This document shows positions 33,406 through 42,221 of a stretch of DNA of 64,000 nt, piece by piece. Each line of letters opens with the position of its first letter. The stretch's first letter is position 1. The DNA is from Candidatus Gastranaerophilales bacterium. Lineage in GTDB: Bacteria; Cyanobacteriota; Vampirovibrionia; Gastranaerophilales; Gastranaerophilaceae. The position numbers were made by a program, and so were the translations under genes. The notes beneath the pieces were generated by a model. The model was not told the origin of the DNA. It did no database searches and worked only from the letters and a program-made list of their open reading frames with translations. The stretch is from NCBI GenBank assembly GCA_944326545.1, contig CALVEH010000001.1, positions 73,422 through 137,421 of the forward strand, read 5' to 3'.

Positions 33406-35243
33406 CTTTTTTTACCTACTTGGTTTCTTCCGTTTTCTTTGGCTATATACAAACAATCATCTGCGTATTTAATCATATCTTGAGGAGTTTCACCATTTTG
33501 AGGATAAGTAGAAACACCCAAACTGATTGTTACTTGAACATCGTTGCCGTTAACTAACTTCAAAGGATGTTCGCTTACTGCTTTACAAATTTTTTCTGCT
33601 GTAACAATGGCACTTTCGTTGTCTGTATTTGTTAAAATAATAGCCATTTCTTCGCCACCATATCTGCAAACAATATCAGAACTGCGAACATTTCTTTTGA
33701 GGATTTGTGCAACTTGTCTTAATACAGCATCACCTGATTGGTGACCGTATGTATCGTTGAACTTTTTGAAGAAATCAATATCAATCATTATTAATGAAAA
33801 ATGCTTTTCGTATCTTTTGCCTGTTTCTATATTTTGAAGCATTTGTTCTTGGAAATATCTGTGGTTATAAAGTTCTGTCAAACCGTCTGTAGTTGCAAGA
33901 GCGTAAGTATACTCAAGATCTCGTGATTTGAGAATATACTTTGCAAGATAACAAGCTATAAATACAAGCAATATTGCTGTCAGTTGAAGAACTATGCCTG
34001 ACCACAAATTGAAATAGTGCATAAGTGCAGTTGAAAAAATGATATAAATAATTGCTGTTAAAACCGCAACTAGTGAAGATATAACTGTTGACTCGCTTCT
34101 TATAACAATAAGACCTACAAACAATGTTAATAAAAGACTAATTATAATATCATATATTGGATGAACTCTTTTTATAAAATTGTTATCAAGTATATTGTTT
34201 ACAAATGTTGTATGTATTTCTACTCCTGGGAAAATTCTATCTGTAGGAACGCTCTTTAAATCAAAGAGGGAAGTAGCACTTGTACCTATATAAACAATTT
34301 TGTTCTTAAAATAATTCTCAGGAATAAGTTTTGCGTTCTCATAGATACTTTTTTCAACTTTCCACATAGGTATGTATTCAAAAGTATTTTGTGAATTTAT
34401 TCCGCTTGGACCATACCAGTTCAAAACAGTCATTCCGTTATATGTTAAAGGTATAACTCTTTTACCTAGTTCTAACTCACCATTTTTGTTTATTTTAAAT
34501 TCATCAATTTTTAAACCTTCAGTTTTTTCAAGATATTTTAATGCTGTTTTTAGCGCAAGGTGAGGATAATAATCATTTTTATAAATTACAAAAGGCGGAA
34601 GATTTCTTGCAATACCGTCCTCGTCTCTTAAAAAGTTAATATGTCCGATATTAGGAGTAGTGTATAATATCTGGTCAATTATTGCTCTGCAATTTTTAAA
34701 AGTAAAATAAGGATTTTTTAAATTTATATTTGATTCATTTTTTATGTCAGCTTTTAAAACGTTTGGCAAATTAACAGGCTTACGAAGAGCATAAGACTGA
34801 TTGTCAAAATTAATAGAAGTCAGAACATTATCGTATTTTGCAATATTCTTTGCCAATTTATTATCTGCATCATTGCTGCTTTTTAGAGATTTTACGAACA
34901 TAAGGTCAAAAGCAACAGCTGCCGGATGTTGTGTTTCAAGATAAGTAATAATGTCGGCATAAATATTTCTTGATATAGGCCATTCGCCATATTTACCCAA
35001 CAAATATTCATAACTTTCTTCGTCAACAGAAAGAATCACAATATTCTTGTTCACTTTTTTATAAGGAGCAAGAATGTTTTGACGAATATCAAAAGTTTTG
35101 TTCTCTATTATCCCAAAGAAGTTTCTTATAGACGGATGACTTAAAAGAGTAAATAAAAGCCCCGTTGTAATAATTATATAGATGCTGTATAAAAGATATT
35201 TTAAAAAAGTTTTGTCTTTAAGATATTCTTTAATTTTGTTCAT
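33402..35243 (-). CDS. CHASE2-sensor diguanylate cyclase
   Basis: The 613-residue protein has an N-terminal membrane helix (YLLYSIYIIITTGLLFTLL) and an extracytoplasmic CHASE2 domain (about 48-360; FDIRQNILAPYKKVNKNIVI, then VAFDLMFVKS). Three membrane helices follow (about 365-440) with a cytoplasmic GGDEF domain. The active loop is RYGGEEMAIIL, a GGEEM variant. An RSSD inhibitory site lies 5 residues before it, so c-di-GMP feedback is expected. FFKKFNDTYGHQSGD is the metal/GTP part. The ATG overlaps the upstream small gene by 14 bases with TAAGG just before it. Confidence 0.9.
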   Translation of the reverse strand: MNKIKEYLKDKTFLKYLLYSIYIIITTGLLFTLLSHPSIRNFFGIIENKTFDIRQNILAPYKKVNKNIVILSVDEESYEYLLGKYGEWPISRNIYADIITYLETQHPAAVAFDLMFVKSLKSSNDADNKLAKNIAKYDNVLTSINFDNQSYALRKPVNLPNVLKADIKNESNINLKNPYFTFKNCRAIIDQILYTTPNIGHINFLRDEDGIARNLPPFVIYKNDYYPHLALKTALKYLEKTEGLKIDEFKINKNGELELGKRVIPLTYNGMTVLNWYGPSGINSQNTFEYIPMWKVEKSIYENAKLIPENYFKNKIVYIGTSATSLFDLKSVPTDRIFPGVEIHTTFVNNILDNNFIKRVHPIYDIIISLLLTLFVGLIVIRSESTVISSLVAVLTAIIYIIFSTALMHYFNLWSGIVLQLTAILLVFIACYLAKYILKSRDLEYTYALATTDGLTELYNHRYFQEQMLQNIETGKRYEKHFSLIMIDIDFFKKFNDTYGHQSGDAVLRQVAQILKRNVRSSDIVCRYGGEEMAIILTNTDNESAIVTAEKICKAVSEHPLKLVNGNDVQVTISLGVSTYPQNGETPQDMIKYADDCLYIAKENGRNQVGKKS

Positions 35244-35397
35244 AAACCTTATTAAACTCCAGTAAAAATGCAGTTAAATCAATTAATTCTTCAGGATTTT
35301 GCAAGTACTTTAAAAGGCATTCTTCATTAAGATTCATAATTCTTAAACTCTCTCTATCTATAGTCGGGTATTTTCGTTTTATTGGGGTTATTCTCAT
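35230..35397 (-). CDS. Small hypothetical protein coupled to the cyclase
   Basis: From the ATG at 35397 this frame gives 55 residues: basic start (MRITPIKRKYPTIDRESLR), then an acidic helix (NEECLLKYLQNPEELIDL) and a short tail. A GTG start at 35427 would add ten mostly hydrophobic residues. Its stop overlaps the cyclase start by 14 bases, arguing for a real, coupled leader gene. There is no recognisable domain. Confidence 0.5.
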   Translation of the reverse strand: MRITPIKRKYPTIDRESLRIMNLNEECLLKYLQNPEELIDLTAFLLEFNKVYEQN

Positions 35398-35471
35398 TTT
35401 GACAAAATATAGAAACGAATAAATCACCCTGTTAATTGAATTTTTGACATGATTAAGAAAACCTTAAATTT

Positions 35472-35500
35472 TTACAATACAACCAGCAAATTGTTATAAT
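35472..35500 (+). promoter_or_regulatory. Promoter placing the transcript start at the kinase ATG
   Basis: TTACAA (35472-35477) and TATAAT (35495-35500) are 17 bases apart, with TG in extended position (TGTTATAAT). Seven bases past the -10 box is position 35507, the A of the ATG. No ribosome site precedes the ATG. Confidence 0.6.
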
Positions 35501-35506
35501 AAAGTT

Positions 35507-36514
35507 ATGGATAAAATTGATGTAAACTTTGAAAAAATTGTAGAAAACCTTGATTCTGTTGTACTTGCGGTTGATTATGACAACAAAATAGTATATGCAA
35601 ACAAATATTTCTGCGCTTTATTTAATGCAAATTGCGAATTAATTAAGGGCAAAAACCTTTATGACTTTTTGCCAGAAAACGCAGATACAGTTGCAATTAA
35701 GGATTATACATACAAGATAACAAAATTTGATGATGAGTTTTACTCATATTATTACCTTACAGTGATTGATAATCAGCTTGAGAAAGTTTATTCTGACTTT
35801 ATTTCAACAGTAAGTCATGAACTTAGAACACCACTCACAAGTATAAGAGGTTTTGCTGACACAATGCTTATGTCTTATGACAAATTGGACAAAGCTCAAA
35901 TCCAAAAGTTTTTAACAATCATAAAAGAACAATCAAACAGACTTATAAAACTTGTCGAAAACTTGCTTTCTATTTCAAAAATACAAGTTCAACACAGCAA
36001 TCTGGTATTTAAATCCGTTAATGCAAAATCGCAAATTGAGCAGGTTGCAGATATATTAAAGAACCAATATCCTACACATCCGTTTGAAATCAAATGCGAA
36101 CAGAATGTCCCGAATATTTTGGCAGATGAAAACAAATTCCAACAAATAATGATAAACTTAATGGACAATGCCGCAAAATACTCATACGAAAAAGGCTCAA
36201 TAACAGTCTCCATTAGTAATGCGATAAAAGAAAATTTTGTAAGCATAAAGGTAGAAGACCACGGAGTCGGCATAGAACCGCAAAATCTATCAAAAATATT
36301 TGAAAAATTTACAAGAATAGAAAACCACCTTACAAGAAAAACACAAGGCAGCGGTTTAGGCCTATACATAGTTAAGAACCTCATTGAAAAAATGGGCGGA
36401 CAAATTTGCGTAAAAAGTTCTACAGAACTACCCAACAGCGGCTCTGTTTTTGAAATACTTATGCCTGTTGCTTCTTATACAAGCCAAAGCAAAAAGAAAT
36501 TGGAGGACAAATAA
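35507..36514 (+). CDS. Cytoplasmic PAS-sensor histidine kinase
   Basis: This 335-residue protein has no membrane segment. Residues about 8-88 form a PAS-like sensor (IVENLDSVVLAVDYDNKIVY). The HisKA domain carries STVSHELRTPLTSI with phospho-acceptor His104. The ATPase domain follows with N box NLMDNAAKYS (about 214), VEDHGVGIEP and GSGLGLYIVKNL. It autophosphorylates in response to a cytoplasmic cue and passes the phosphate to the regulator encoded next (1-base overlap at 36514). The transcript appears leaderless (promoter at 35472-35500). Confidence 0.93.
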   Translation: MDKIDVNFEKIVENLDSVVLAVDYDNKIVYANKYFCALFNANCELIKGKNLYDFLPENADTVAIKDYTYKITKFDDEFYSYYYLTVIDNQLEKVYSDFISTVSHELRTPLTSIRGFADTMLMSYDKLDKAQIQKFLTIIKEQSNRLIKLVENLLSISKIQVQHSNLVFKSVNAKSQIEQVADILKNQYPTHPFEIKCEQNVPNILADENKFQQIMINLMDNAAKYSYEKGSITVSISNAIKENFVSIKVEDHGVGIEPQNLSKIFEKFTRIENHLTRKTQGSGLGLYIVKNLIEKMGGQICVKSSTELPNSGSVFEILMPVASYTSQSKKKLEDK

Positions 36515-37836
36515 TGTTATCCAAACTTGTTGTAATTATAGATAAAAGAAAAGAATTACCTGCAAAGTATAAAAAACTTGTTGAAAATAACGGCGTAAGC
36601 GTAATTCTCACCCCAAATTTTGAAGAAGGTATGGAGCTTTTAACAAGCTATGAGCCTGACTTGATATTGATATCAGACAGTATGGATACTCCGCTTGCTA
36701 ATAATATTAAAAAGTTAAGAATGTTGAGTTATCCTTCTCGTCCTTGTATCATAGCAGTGTCAAAATCCGACGACTTAAAAGACAAACTTGATGTTCTTGA
36801 TGCAGGAGCTGACGATTTCTTAAGTGAGCCTATAGAATCCGAAGAATTTAAAGCAAGAATAAATGCTCACCTTCGTCGCCATTTTGAAAGTATGGTGGAT
36901 GAAATAACAAGATTGCCTGATACAAAATCAACACTAAAAACACTAAAGCGAACCATTATAGAGAACAAAAAATGGGCGGCAATGCTTGTTAGAATAAATG
37001 AATTTGAAGCTTACAAAGAAATCTACGGAGAATTAGCTTCTGATAAGATGCTTCAAACCTACACAGCAATAATCAATTCTGCACTTGATGAAAATGATTT
37101 TTTAGGAGAGCTTTCTCAAGGCGAATTTTTGATACTAACAAATCCTTTAAAAGCAGAACACGTAGCATCTTTTCTTGTTTATGCATTTGAAGCTATTGTT
37201 GAAAAATTTTATAGCGAAGAAGACGCAAAATGCGGATATATAACACTATATGGAGATGACAACGCGGGCAAAAGAGTCAACCTTGTTTCTTCAAGCATAG
37301 GAGTAATTTCAAGCGAATATCAACCTTACATCAGTGTTAATGCAGCATTAACCGCTTTGTTTGCTACTTGCAAACTTGCTCAATATTCAACATCGAATAC
37401 ATCTTCATCATATCTTGTAGAAAGAACAAAGCTTAGTGCAGACGATGCAATCTTAAATAAGGAATTTAACAACAAAATTCTGATAATAGAACCTGATGAA
37501 GCATTGAACTACCTTTTAAAAACAACGGGCGAAATGCAAGGTTATGAAGTAGCAGCTGTTCAAGATTATGACACTGCAATGAACCTTGTAAAAACCTTTG
37601 ATCCTGCATTAATAGTTCTTGATGCAGGTGATGCTGATACGATGAAAGGCCTTGAACTTTGTAAAAAGTTGAAAAAAGACAACCATTTTAAAGACAAAAA
37701 AATTATCTTATCAACAATTATTCACGACAAAAGAATGGTTCTAAACACAGGCGCAGACCTGTACTTACCAAAACCATACGAGCTTTTGGGTATATTCAAC
37801 TGGATTGAACAAATGGTAAAGGAATTCAACTACTAA
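36514..37836 (+). CDS. Response regulator: REC - degenerate GGDEF-like - REC
   Basis: This 440-residue protein begins with a receiver domain (Asp55 in LILISDSMD, about 1-125). A middle section (about 127-310) has GGDEF-domain spacing but SQGEF (201-205) where GGDEF should be, so it is probably catalytically dead. A second receiver-like domain at the C-terminus (about 320-440) has ILIIEPDEA and Asp370 in LIVLDAGD, and ends KPYELLGIFNWI. PleD is REC-REC-GGDEF; this order is unusual. It overlaps the kinase gene by 1 base and is its probable partner. It ends 4 bases inside convergent kdsB. Confidence 0.8.
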   Translation: MLSKLVVIIDKRKELPAKYKKLVENNGVSVILTPNFEEGMELLTSYEPDLILISDSMDTPLANNIKKLRMLSYPSRPCIIAVSKSDDLKDKLDVLDAGADDFLSEPIESEEFKARINAHLRRHFESMVDEITRLPDTKSTLKTLKRTIIENKKWAAMLVRINEFEAYKEIYGELASDKMLQTYTAIINSALDENDFLGELSQGEFLILTNPLKAEHVASFLVYAFEAIVEKFYSEEDAKCGYITLYGDDNAGKRVNLVSSSIGVISSEYQPYISVNAALTALFATCKLAQYSTSNTSSSYLVERTKLSADDAILNKEFNNKILIIEPDEALNYLLKTTGEMQGYEVAAVQDYDTAMNLVKTFDPALIVLDAGDADTMKGLELCKKLKKDNHFKDKKIILSTIIHDKRMVLNTGADLYLPKPYELLGIFNWIEQMVKEFNY

Positions 37837-38564
37837 TTAGCGGCAACCGCTTTTTTAAATTCCTCAACATCTTCTTTTGTATCGATACCGATAGGCTTTA
37901 TGTTTACAATTGAGGTAATTATTCTCATACCTGATTGCAAAGCTCTCAATTGTTCTAAACTTTCAGCCTTTTCAAGCATTGTTTGATTAAGTTTTGTCAT
38001 CTTAAACAAAGCATCTCTCTTATATCCGTACAAACCAATATGACCGTAGAAAGTAGCTTCATTCAAGTTTCTTTCGTAAGGAATTTTAGAACGTGAGAAA
38101 TAAAGAGCAAAATTATTGTTATCGATTACACATTTAACAAGGTTTGGATTTTCAACCTCATCTTTATCTGTTATAACTCTTAAAAGAGTAGCAATATCAG
38201 CATTCTCGCCTGTCTTTAAAGCAGTAATTACACCGTCAATTGCCTCAGGTGTAATCATCGGTTCATCACCTTGTAAATTTATAATATACTCAAAATCTTC
38301 GTGTCTTGATGCAACTTCTGCAATTCTGTCTGAACCGCACTTGTGGTCTTCTCTTGTCATTTCTACATTACCGCCAAAAGATTTTACACAATTAAAAATT
38401 TCTTCGTGATCAGTAGCAACAATAACAGTATCAGCTTGTTTTACGGCAGCAGCTTTTTCATAAACCCATTGTATAATCGGTTTTCCATTGACTTCTATAA
38501 GCGGTTTTGCATGAAGTCTTGAAGATGCATATCTTGAAGGTATTATGATTGCTGTTTTTGCCAT
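37833..38564 (-). CDS. kdsB: 3-deoxy-manno-octulosonate cytidylyltransferase
   Basis: KdsB activates KDO as CMP-KDO for transfer to lipid A. The 243-residue protein has IIPSRYASSRLHAKPL (about 7-22), the CTP-binding signature. VIVATDHEEIF, REDHKCGSDRIAEV, NLQGDEPMI and a LYFSRSKIPYER segment follow. Length is typical. It is convergent with the response regulator (4-base overlap) and divergent from ruvB. It works with KdsA at 29524. Confidence 0.95.
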   Translation of the reverse strand: MAKTAIIIPSRYASSRLHAKPLIEVNGKPIIQWVYEKAAAVKQADTVIVATDHEEIFNCVKSFGGNVEMTREDHKCGSDRIAEVASRHEDFEYIINLQGDEPMITPEAIDGVITALKTGENADIATLLRVITDKDEVENPNLVKCVIDNNNFALYFSRSKIPYERNLNEATFYGHIGLYGYKRDALFKMTKLNQTMLEKAESLEQLRALQSGMRIITSIVNIKPIGIDTKEDVEEFKKAVAAN

Positions 38565-38596
38565 AATTTCACTCTTTCGTTTTTTCTGCTTAATTC

Positions 38597-38605
38597 TGAT
38601 ATAAT
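38597..38605 (+). promoter_or_regulatory. Extended -10 promoter for ruvB
   Basis: TGATATAAT (TGn-TATAAT) ends 39 bases before the ruvB GTG and has no good -35 box. It is the same form as the kdsA promoter. Confidence 0.5.
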
Positions 38606-38644
38606 TATATTACAAAACCGCAAGAGAGGCTAAAGGATTAACAA

Positions 38645-39724
38645 GTGGCAATTTTTTCGGACAACGATAATATTCAAAAATCTTTTAAAATAGACAAAGA
38701 AAAAAAGAGCGAAAATCTTGACTCTAAAGAAATTGTCTATGACAAATCTTTTGAAAATAATATACGTCCGCAAAAACTTGATGAATATATTGGCCAAACA
38801 GCATTAAAAAGTACTTTAAAAATTTCTATCGAAGCTGCTCAAAAAAGAAATAAACAAATTGATCACATGTTGTTTTACGGTCCGCCGGGGTTAGGAAAAA
38901 CAACTTTGGCTTCGGTTATTGCAAATGAGCTTGAAACTAAAATAAAGATAACTTCAGCTCCTGCGCTTGAACGTCCGAGAGACATAATCGGCATATTGAT
39001 GTCACTAAAAAACGGAGAAATTCTTTTTATAGATGAAATTCACCGTCTGAACAAAGTTACGGAAGAAATCTTGTACCCTGCAATGGAGGATTTTTTTCTG
39101 GATATGACAACAGGCAAAGCTCAAACAGTTAAAACCTTGCGTGTTCCATTGCCAAAATTTACATTAATAGGTGCAACTACAAAAGCAGGTGCGCTTTCAG
39201 GGCCTTTGCGTGACAGGTTTGGAATTATACATAGATTGCAATTCTATACGGTAGAAGAACTTTCTCAAGTGGTTTCTCGTACTGCAAAGATTCTTGAAAT
39301 AGATATAAACCAAGAAGGCGCAGAAATAATAGCAAGCCGTTCAAGGGGTACACCGAGAATAGCAAACCGTCTTGTTAAAAGAGTTGCTGATTACGCCGTA
39401 GTAAAAGGTGACGGAAAAATAACAAAAGACATAGCAATTGATGCATTAAATACTTTGCATATCGATGAAAGCGGGCTGGATGCCACCGACAGAGAAATGA
39501 TGAAACTCATCATAGAAAAATACGACGGTGGCCCTGTAGGGCTGGAAACAATTGCTGCAGCATTGGGAGAAGACGCAAGAACAATAGAAGATGTTTATGA
39601 GCCGTATTTGCTGCAAGAAGGTTTTATACAAAGAACACCACGCGGAAGAAAAATATCTCCTGAAGGATACAGACTTTTAGGATATAAACTCCCGACAAAT
39701 TCGGGACAACAAAGTTTGTTTTAA
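38645..39724 (+). CDS. ruvB: Holliday junction branch migration helicase RuvB
   Basis: RuvB is the hexameric ATPase that drives branch migration with RuvA. The 359-residue protein has an N-terminal extension of about 35 residues, then [11 protein letters not shown]. Walker A is GPPGLGKTT (79-87) and Walker [12 protein letters not shown] (about 126-136). [16 protein letters not shown] and the arginine-finger region follow, with a C-terminal winged helix ([15 protein letters not shown]). The GTG start follows AAAGGA spaced 7 bases. ruvA and ruvC are not adjacent. Confidence 0.96.
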   Translation: MAIFSDNDNIQKSFKIDKEKKSENLDSKEIVYDKSFENNIRPQKLDEYIGQTALKSTLKISIEAAQKRNKQIDHMLFYGPPGLGKTTLASVIANELETKIKITSAPALERPRDIIGILMSLKNGEILFIDEIHRLNKVTEEILYPAMEDFFLDMTTGKAQTVKTLRVPLPKFTLIGATTKAGALSGPLRDRFGIIHRLQFYTVEELSQVVSRTAKILEIDINQEGAEIIASRSRGTPRIANRLVKRVADYAVVKGDGKITKDIAIDALNTLHIDESGLDATDREMMKLIIEKYDGGPVGLETIAAALGEDARTIEDVYEPYLLQEGFIQRTPRGRKISPEGYRLLGYKLPTNSGQQSLF

Positions 39725-39725
39725 C

Positions 39726-40295
39726 TTATTGCAGCTGTATAGATGTTTCTTTTCCGTTGACTCTATCCCAGCGGAAATAACTGTAATAGATTCTTACGTT
39801 TCTAATTATCGGCAGCCAGTTATCTTTTTGGTATTGCATAAAAGCCTGCGGATTTTTGTTGATATAGTGTATAGAAACAAGCCCCTCATAAGAGGAAGTT
39901 ACTCTTAAAATCTCGCATTGGGCTTCCATATTTTTGTTTTTATCAACACACCAAACAGCAACAGAATCCTCTGCTCTGTCTTTTATAATTTGTCTTCGCA
40001 TAGAAGGATTTCTATTTGCAACATTAGTCAAAAGATTAGACATAAATCTGTAGCTTGAGTTCCCTTTTGCCCATTTATATGAGTGAAAGACTACCGATTC
40101 TGTCCATTTTTTGCTGTCTTCGTAAGAAGGTATCCATTGAGAGAGAACTTCATCATACTGTTTTGCATGATAAACTTGCTTCCAATTTTTATTGTAATCA
40201 GGGTAGGTAATTAACGCCGTTTCATAAGCATTTGCGCTAGATGCAAAAACGCTGATAAACAGAATTAAAAATACAAAAATTTTTAGCTTAGACAT
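39726..40295 (-). CDS. Hypothetical exported protein
   Basis: From the ATG at 40295 this 189-residue protein starts with a signal peptide (MSKLKIFVFLILFISVFASS, then ANA with cleavage before YE). The mature part is rich in Trp, Tyr and Lys and has no domain I recognise. The frame extends upstream to 40358, but the ATG at 40295 puts the signal sequence at the N-terminus. It overlaps the NIF3 gene end by 8 bases. Export to periplasm is inferred. Confidence 0.7.
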   Translation of the reverse strand: MSKLKIFVFLILFISVFASSANAYETALITYPDYNKNWKQVYHAKQYDEVLSQWIPSYEDSKKWTESVVFHSYKWAKGNSSYRFMSNLLTNVANRNPSMRRQIIKDRAEDSVAVWCVDKNKNMEAQCEILRVTSSYEGLVSIHYINKNPQAFMQYQKDNWLPIIRNVRIYYSYFRWDRVNGKETSIQLQ

Positions 40296-41034
40296 ATTCC
40301 CAAGCTTGTTTTTCTTTTGCAAATACGACATCAATGCCACCGTGTTTATGATTTTCAAGCAAGTTCTTTATTTCTTCCACAAAAGGTTTTTCAGAATCAA
40401 AATGACCAACATCTAAAATTGCACTGCGTCTTGAATCAACAGCATCGTGGTATTTTATATCTGCAGTAACATAAGCATCAAGATTATACTTATCAACATC
40501 TTCAATAAAATCAGCACCTGCACCTGCGCAAACAGCCACTGTTCTGACTCTTGATTTATTTCCGTTATTAACAAATTTTATGCGAGAAACATTGCAAGCC
40601 AATTTTACGTAAGATATAAATTCTTCCATTGACATTTCATAAGGAGTAAAACCAGCTCGGACAAAATCATTCATAATAGCAACTTTTTTTAAATTGAGTT
40701 TTTTAGCGAGAATATCACTTGTGCCATTGTTTGTTTTGTCACAGTTTGTGTGCAAAGAGTATATTTGAATACCTCTTTGTACAGCTTTTATTAATTTAAC
40801 GTCCTTTAAAACTTTTATCGGCTTAAAAATAACAGGATGGTGAGAAACAATCAAATTGCAACCCAACTCAACAGCTTGATTAATTACGTCATCTGTTACA
40901 GTGAGACAAACAAGTACTTTAGATGTATTATCATTACCTAAAAAAACTTGCCAACCTGAATTATCCCAACCTTCTGCCAATTCGGGAGGTGCAAATTCTT
41001 CTAAAATTTTGATTATCTCACTGGTTTTAGCCAT
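40288..41034 (-). CDS. NIF3-like dinuclear metal protein (YbgI/YqfO family)
   Basis: The 248-residue protein matches the NIF3 family of hexameric dinuclear-metal proteins, sometimes annotated as GTP cyclohydrolase I type 2. It shows PPELAEGWDNSGWQVF (about 16-31), VCLTVTDDVINQAV, LIVSHHPVIFKPI with metal histidines, and LHTNCDKTNNGTSD. A C-terminal GHFDSEKPFVEEI holds the last metal ligands. The metal-site set looks complete. Its physiological substrate is not settled. The start overlaps coaBC by 22 bases. Confidence 0.93.
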   Translation of the reverse strand: MAKTSEIIKILEEFAPPELAEGWDNSGWQVFLGNDNTSKVLVCLTVTDDVINQAVELGCNLIVSHHPVIFKPIKVLKDVKLIKAVQRGIQIYSLHTNCDKTNNGTSDILAKKLNLKKVAIMNDFVRAGFTPYEMSMEEFISYVKLACNVSRIKFVNNGNKSRVRTVAVCAGAGADFIEDVDKYNLDAYVTADIKYHDAVDSRRSAILDVGHFDSEKPFVEEIKNLLENHKHGGIDVVFAKEKQAWEYV

Positions 41035-42206
41035 ATACTCTCCAATATTCTTTTTGCTATATTATCTTTTGTGTCTTTTTCTATCTTTTGAACACTCAGA
41101 TTTCTATCCAATATAAAAACTTCGTTATAATCACTCGAAAAACCTGTGTCTTTGCGAGAAATATCATTAGCTACAAGAAAATCACAATTTTTCTTTTTTA
41201 TTTTTTCTTTTGCATATTCAATCAAATTGTCACTTTCTGCACAAAAACCAATCACAACTTGATTATCTTTCTTTATTTTACACATTTCTTGCAAAATATC
41301 AGGATTTTTTACAAGTTTTAATATCAGTTCATCAGTCGAGTCTTTTTTTATTTTAGAAAAAACTTCTTCCTGCGGTCTGTAATCAGCAACCGCTGCTGTC
41401 ATAATCAAAACATCAGCAGTTTCAAACTCTTTTTTTACGGCATCCATCATTTGTGATGCACTTTTTACATCAACTGTTTTATAACTGCGATTTAAAGGGA
41501 AAGTCTTTATAAGACAAACCTCAGCGCCTGCTTCAAAAGCTCTGTCAGCCAAGGCAGTTCCCATTTTACCTGAGCTGTAATTGCCGATATATCTGACAGG
41601 GTCAAAGTTTTCTTTTGTTCCGCCTGCGGTTATAACAATTTTTTTGCCTTCTAAAAACTTATTTTGTGTCAAACAGTCAACAGCTTTTGCATATATTTTA
41701 TTTACATCAGCAAGTCTGCCTTTGCCGTCAGTGCCGCAAGCCAAAAAGCCTTCTTCAGGTTCAACAAACAACGCACCAAAAGATTTTAAAACCTCAATAT
41801 TTTTTTGAACAGCTTTGTTGTTCCACATGCCTGTATTCATCGCAGGAGCATAAATCATCTGTTTTTGAAATGCACAAGCCAAAGAGGTCAAAAGATTGTC
41901 ACAGATTCCGTTAGCTATTTTACCTATTGTATTAGCACTTGCTGGGGCAATGATAAAAACATCTGCCCAATCACAAAGAGCGATGTGCTCTGGTTTACGT
42001 TCTTCTGTCATAAACTGTTCAACATAAACAGGTTCTTGCGACAGAGTCTGCAATGTAATAGGCGTTACAAATTCCAGCGCACTTTTAGTGACAACAGTTT
42101 TAACATTCGCCTCGTTTTTTTTAAACAAACGGATAAGCTCACATACTTTGTATGCTGCAATACCGCCTGTTATACCGATTAGAATGTTTTTATTTTCTAC
42201 TGTCAC
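41013..42206 (-). CDS. coaBC: Bifunctional phosphopantothenoylcysteine synthetase/decarboxylase
   Basis: CoaBC joins cysteine to 4'-phosphopantothenate and decarboxylates the product in CoA synthesis. The 397-residue protein has the flavin decarboxylase half first (LIGITGGIAAYKVCELIR, DVFIIAPASANTIGKIANGI, APAMNTGMW). The CoaB ligase half follows from about 190 (VITAGGTKENFDPVRYIGNYSSGKMG, FETADVLIMTAAVADYRP, DFLVANDIS). The active-site Cys is in FLACGTDGKGRL. It overlaps NIF3 by 22 bases and is separated from trpS by 15. Confidence 0.95.
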   Translation of the reverse strand: MTVENKNILIGITGGIAAYKVCELIRLFKKNEANVKTVVTKSALEFVTPITLQTLSQEPVYVEQFMTEERKPEHIALCDWADVFIIAPASANTIGKIANGICDNLLTSLACAFQKQMIYAPAMNTGMWNNKAVQKNIEVLKSFGALFVEPEEGFLACGTDGKGRLADVNKIYAKAVDCLTQNKFLEGKKIVITAGGTKENFDPVRYIGNYSSGKMGTALADRAFEAGAEVCLIKTFPLNRSYKTVDVKSASQMMDAVKKEFETADVLIMTAAVADYRPQEEVFSKIKKDSTDELILKLVKNPDILQEMCKIKKDNQVVIGFCAESDNLIEYAKEKIKKKNCDFLVANDISRKDTGFSSDYNEVFILDRNLSVQKIEKDTKDNIAKRILESIWLKPVR

Positions 42207-42221
42207 TTTTTGCTCCGATTA

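Noticed and set aside
35989-36435. 148-residue minus-strand frame
   Set aside because: It is antisense to the ATPase domain of the histidine kinase.
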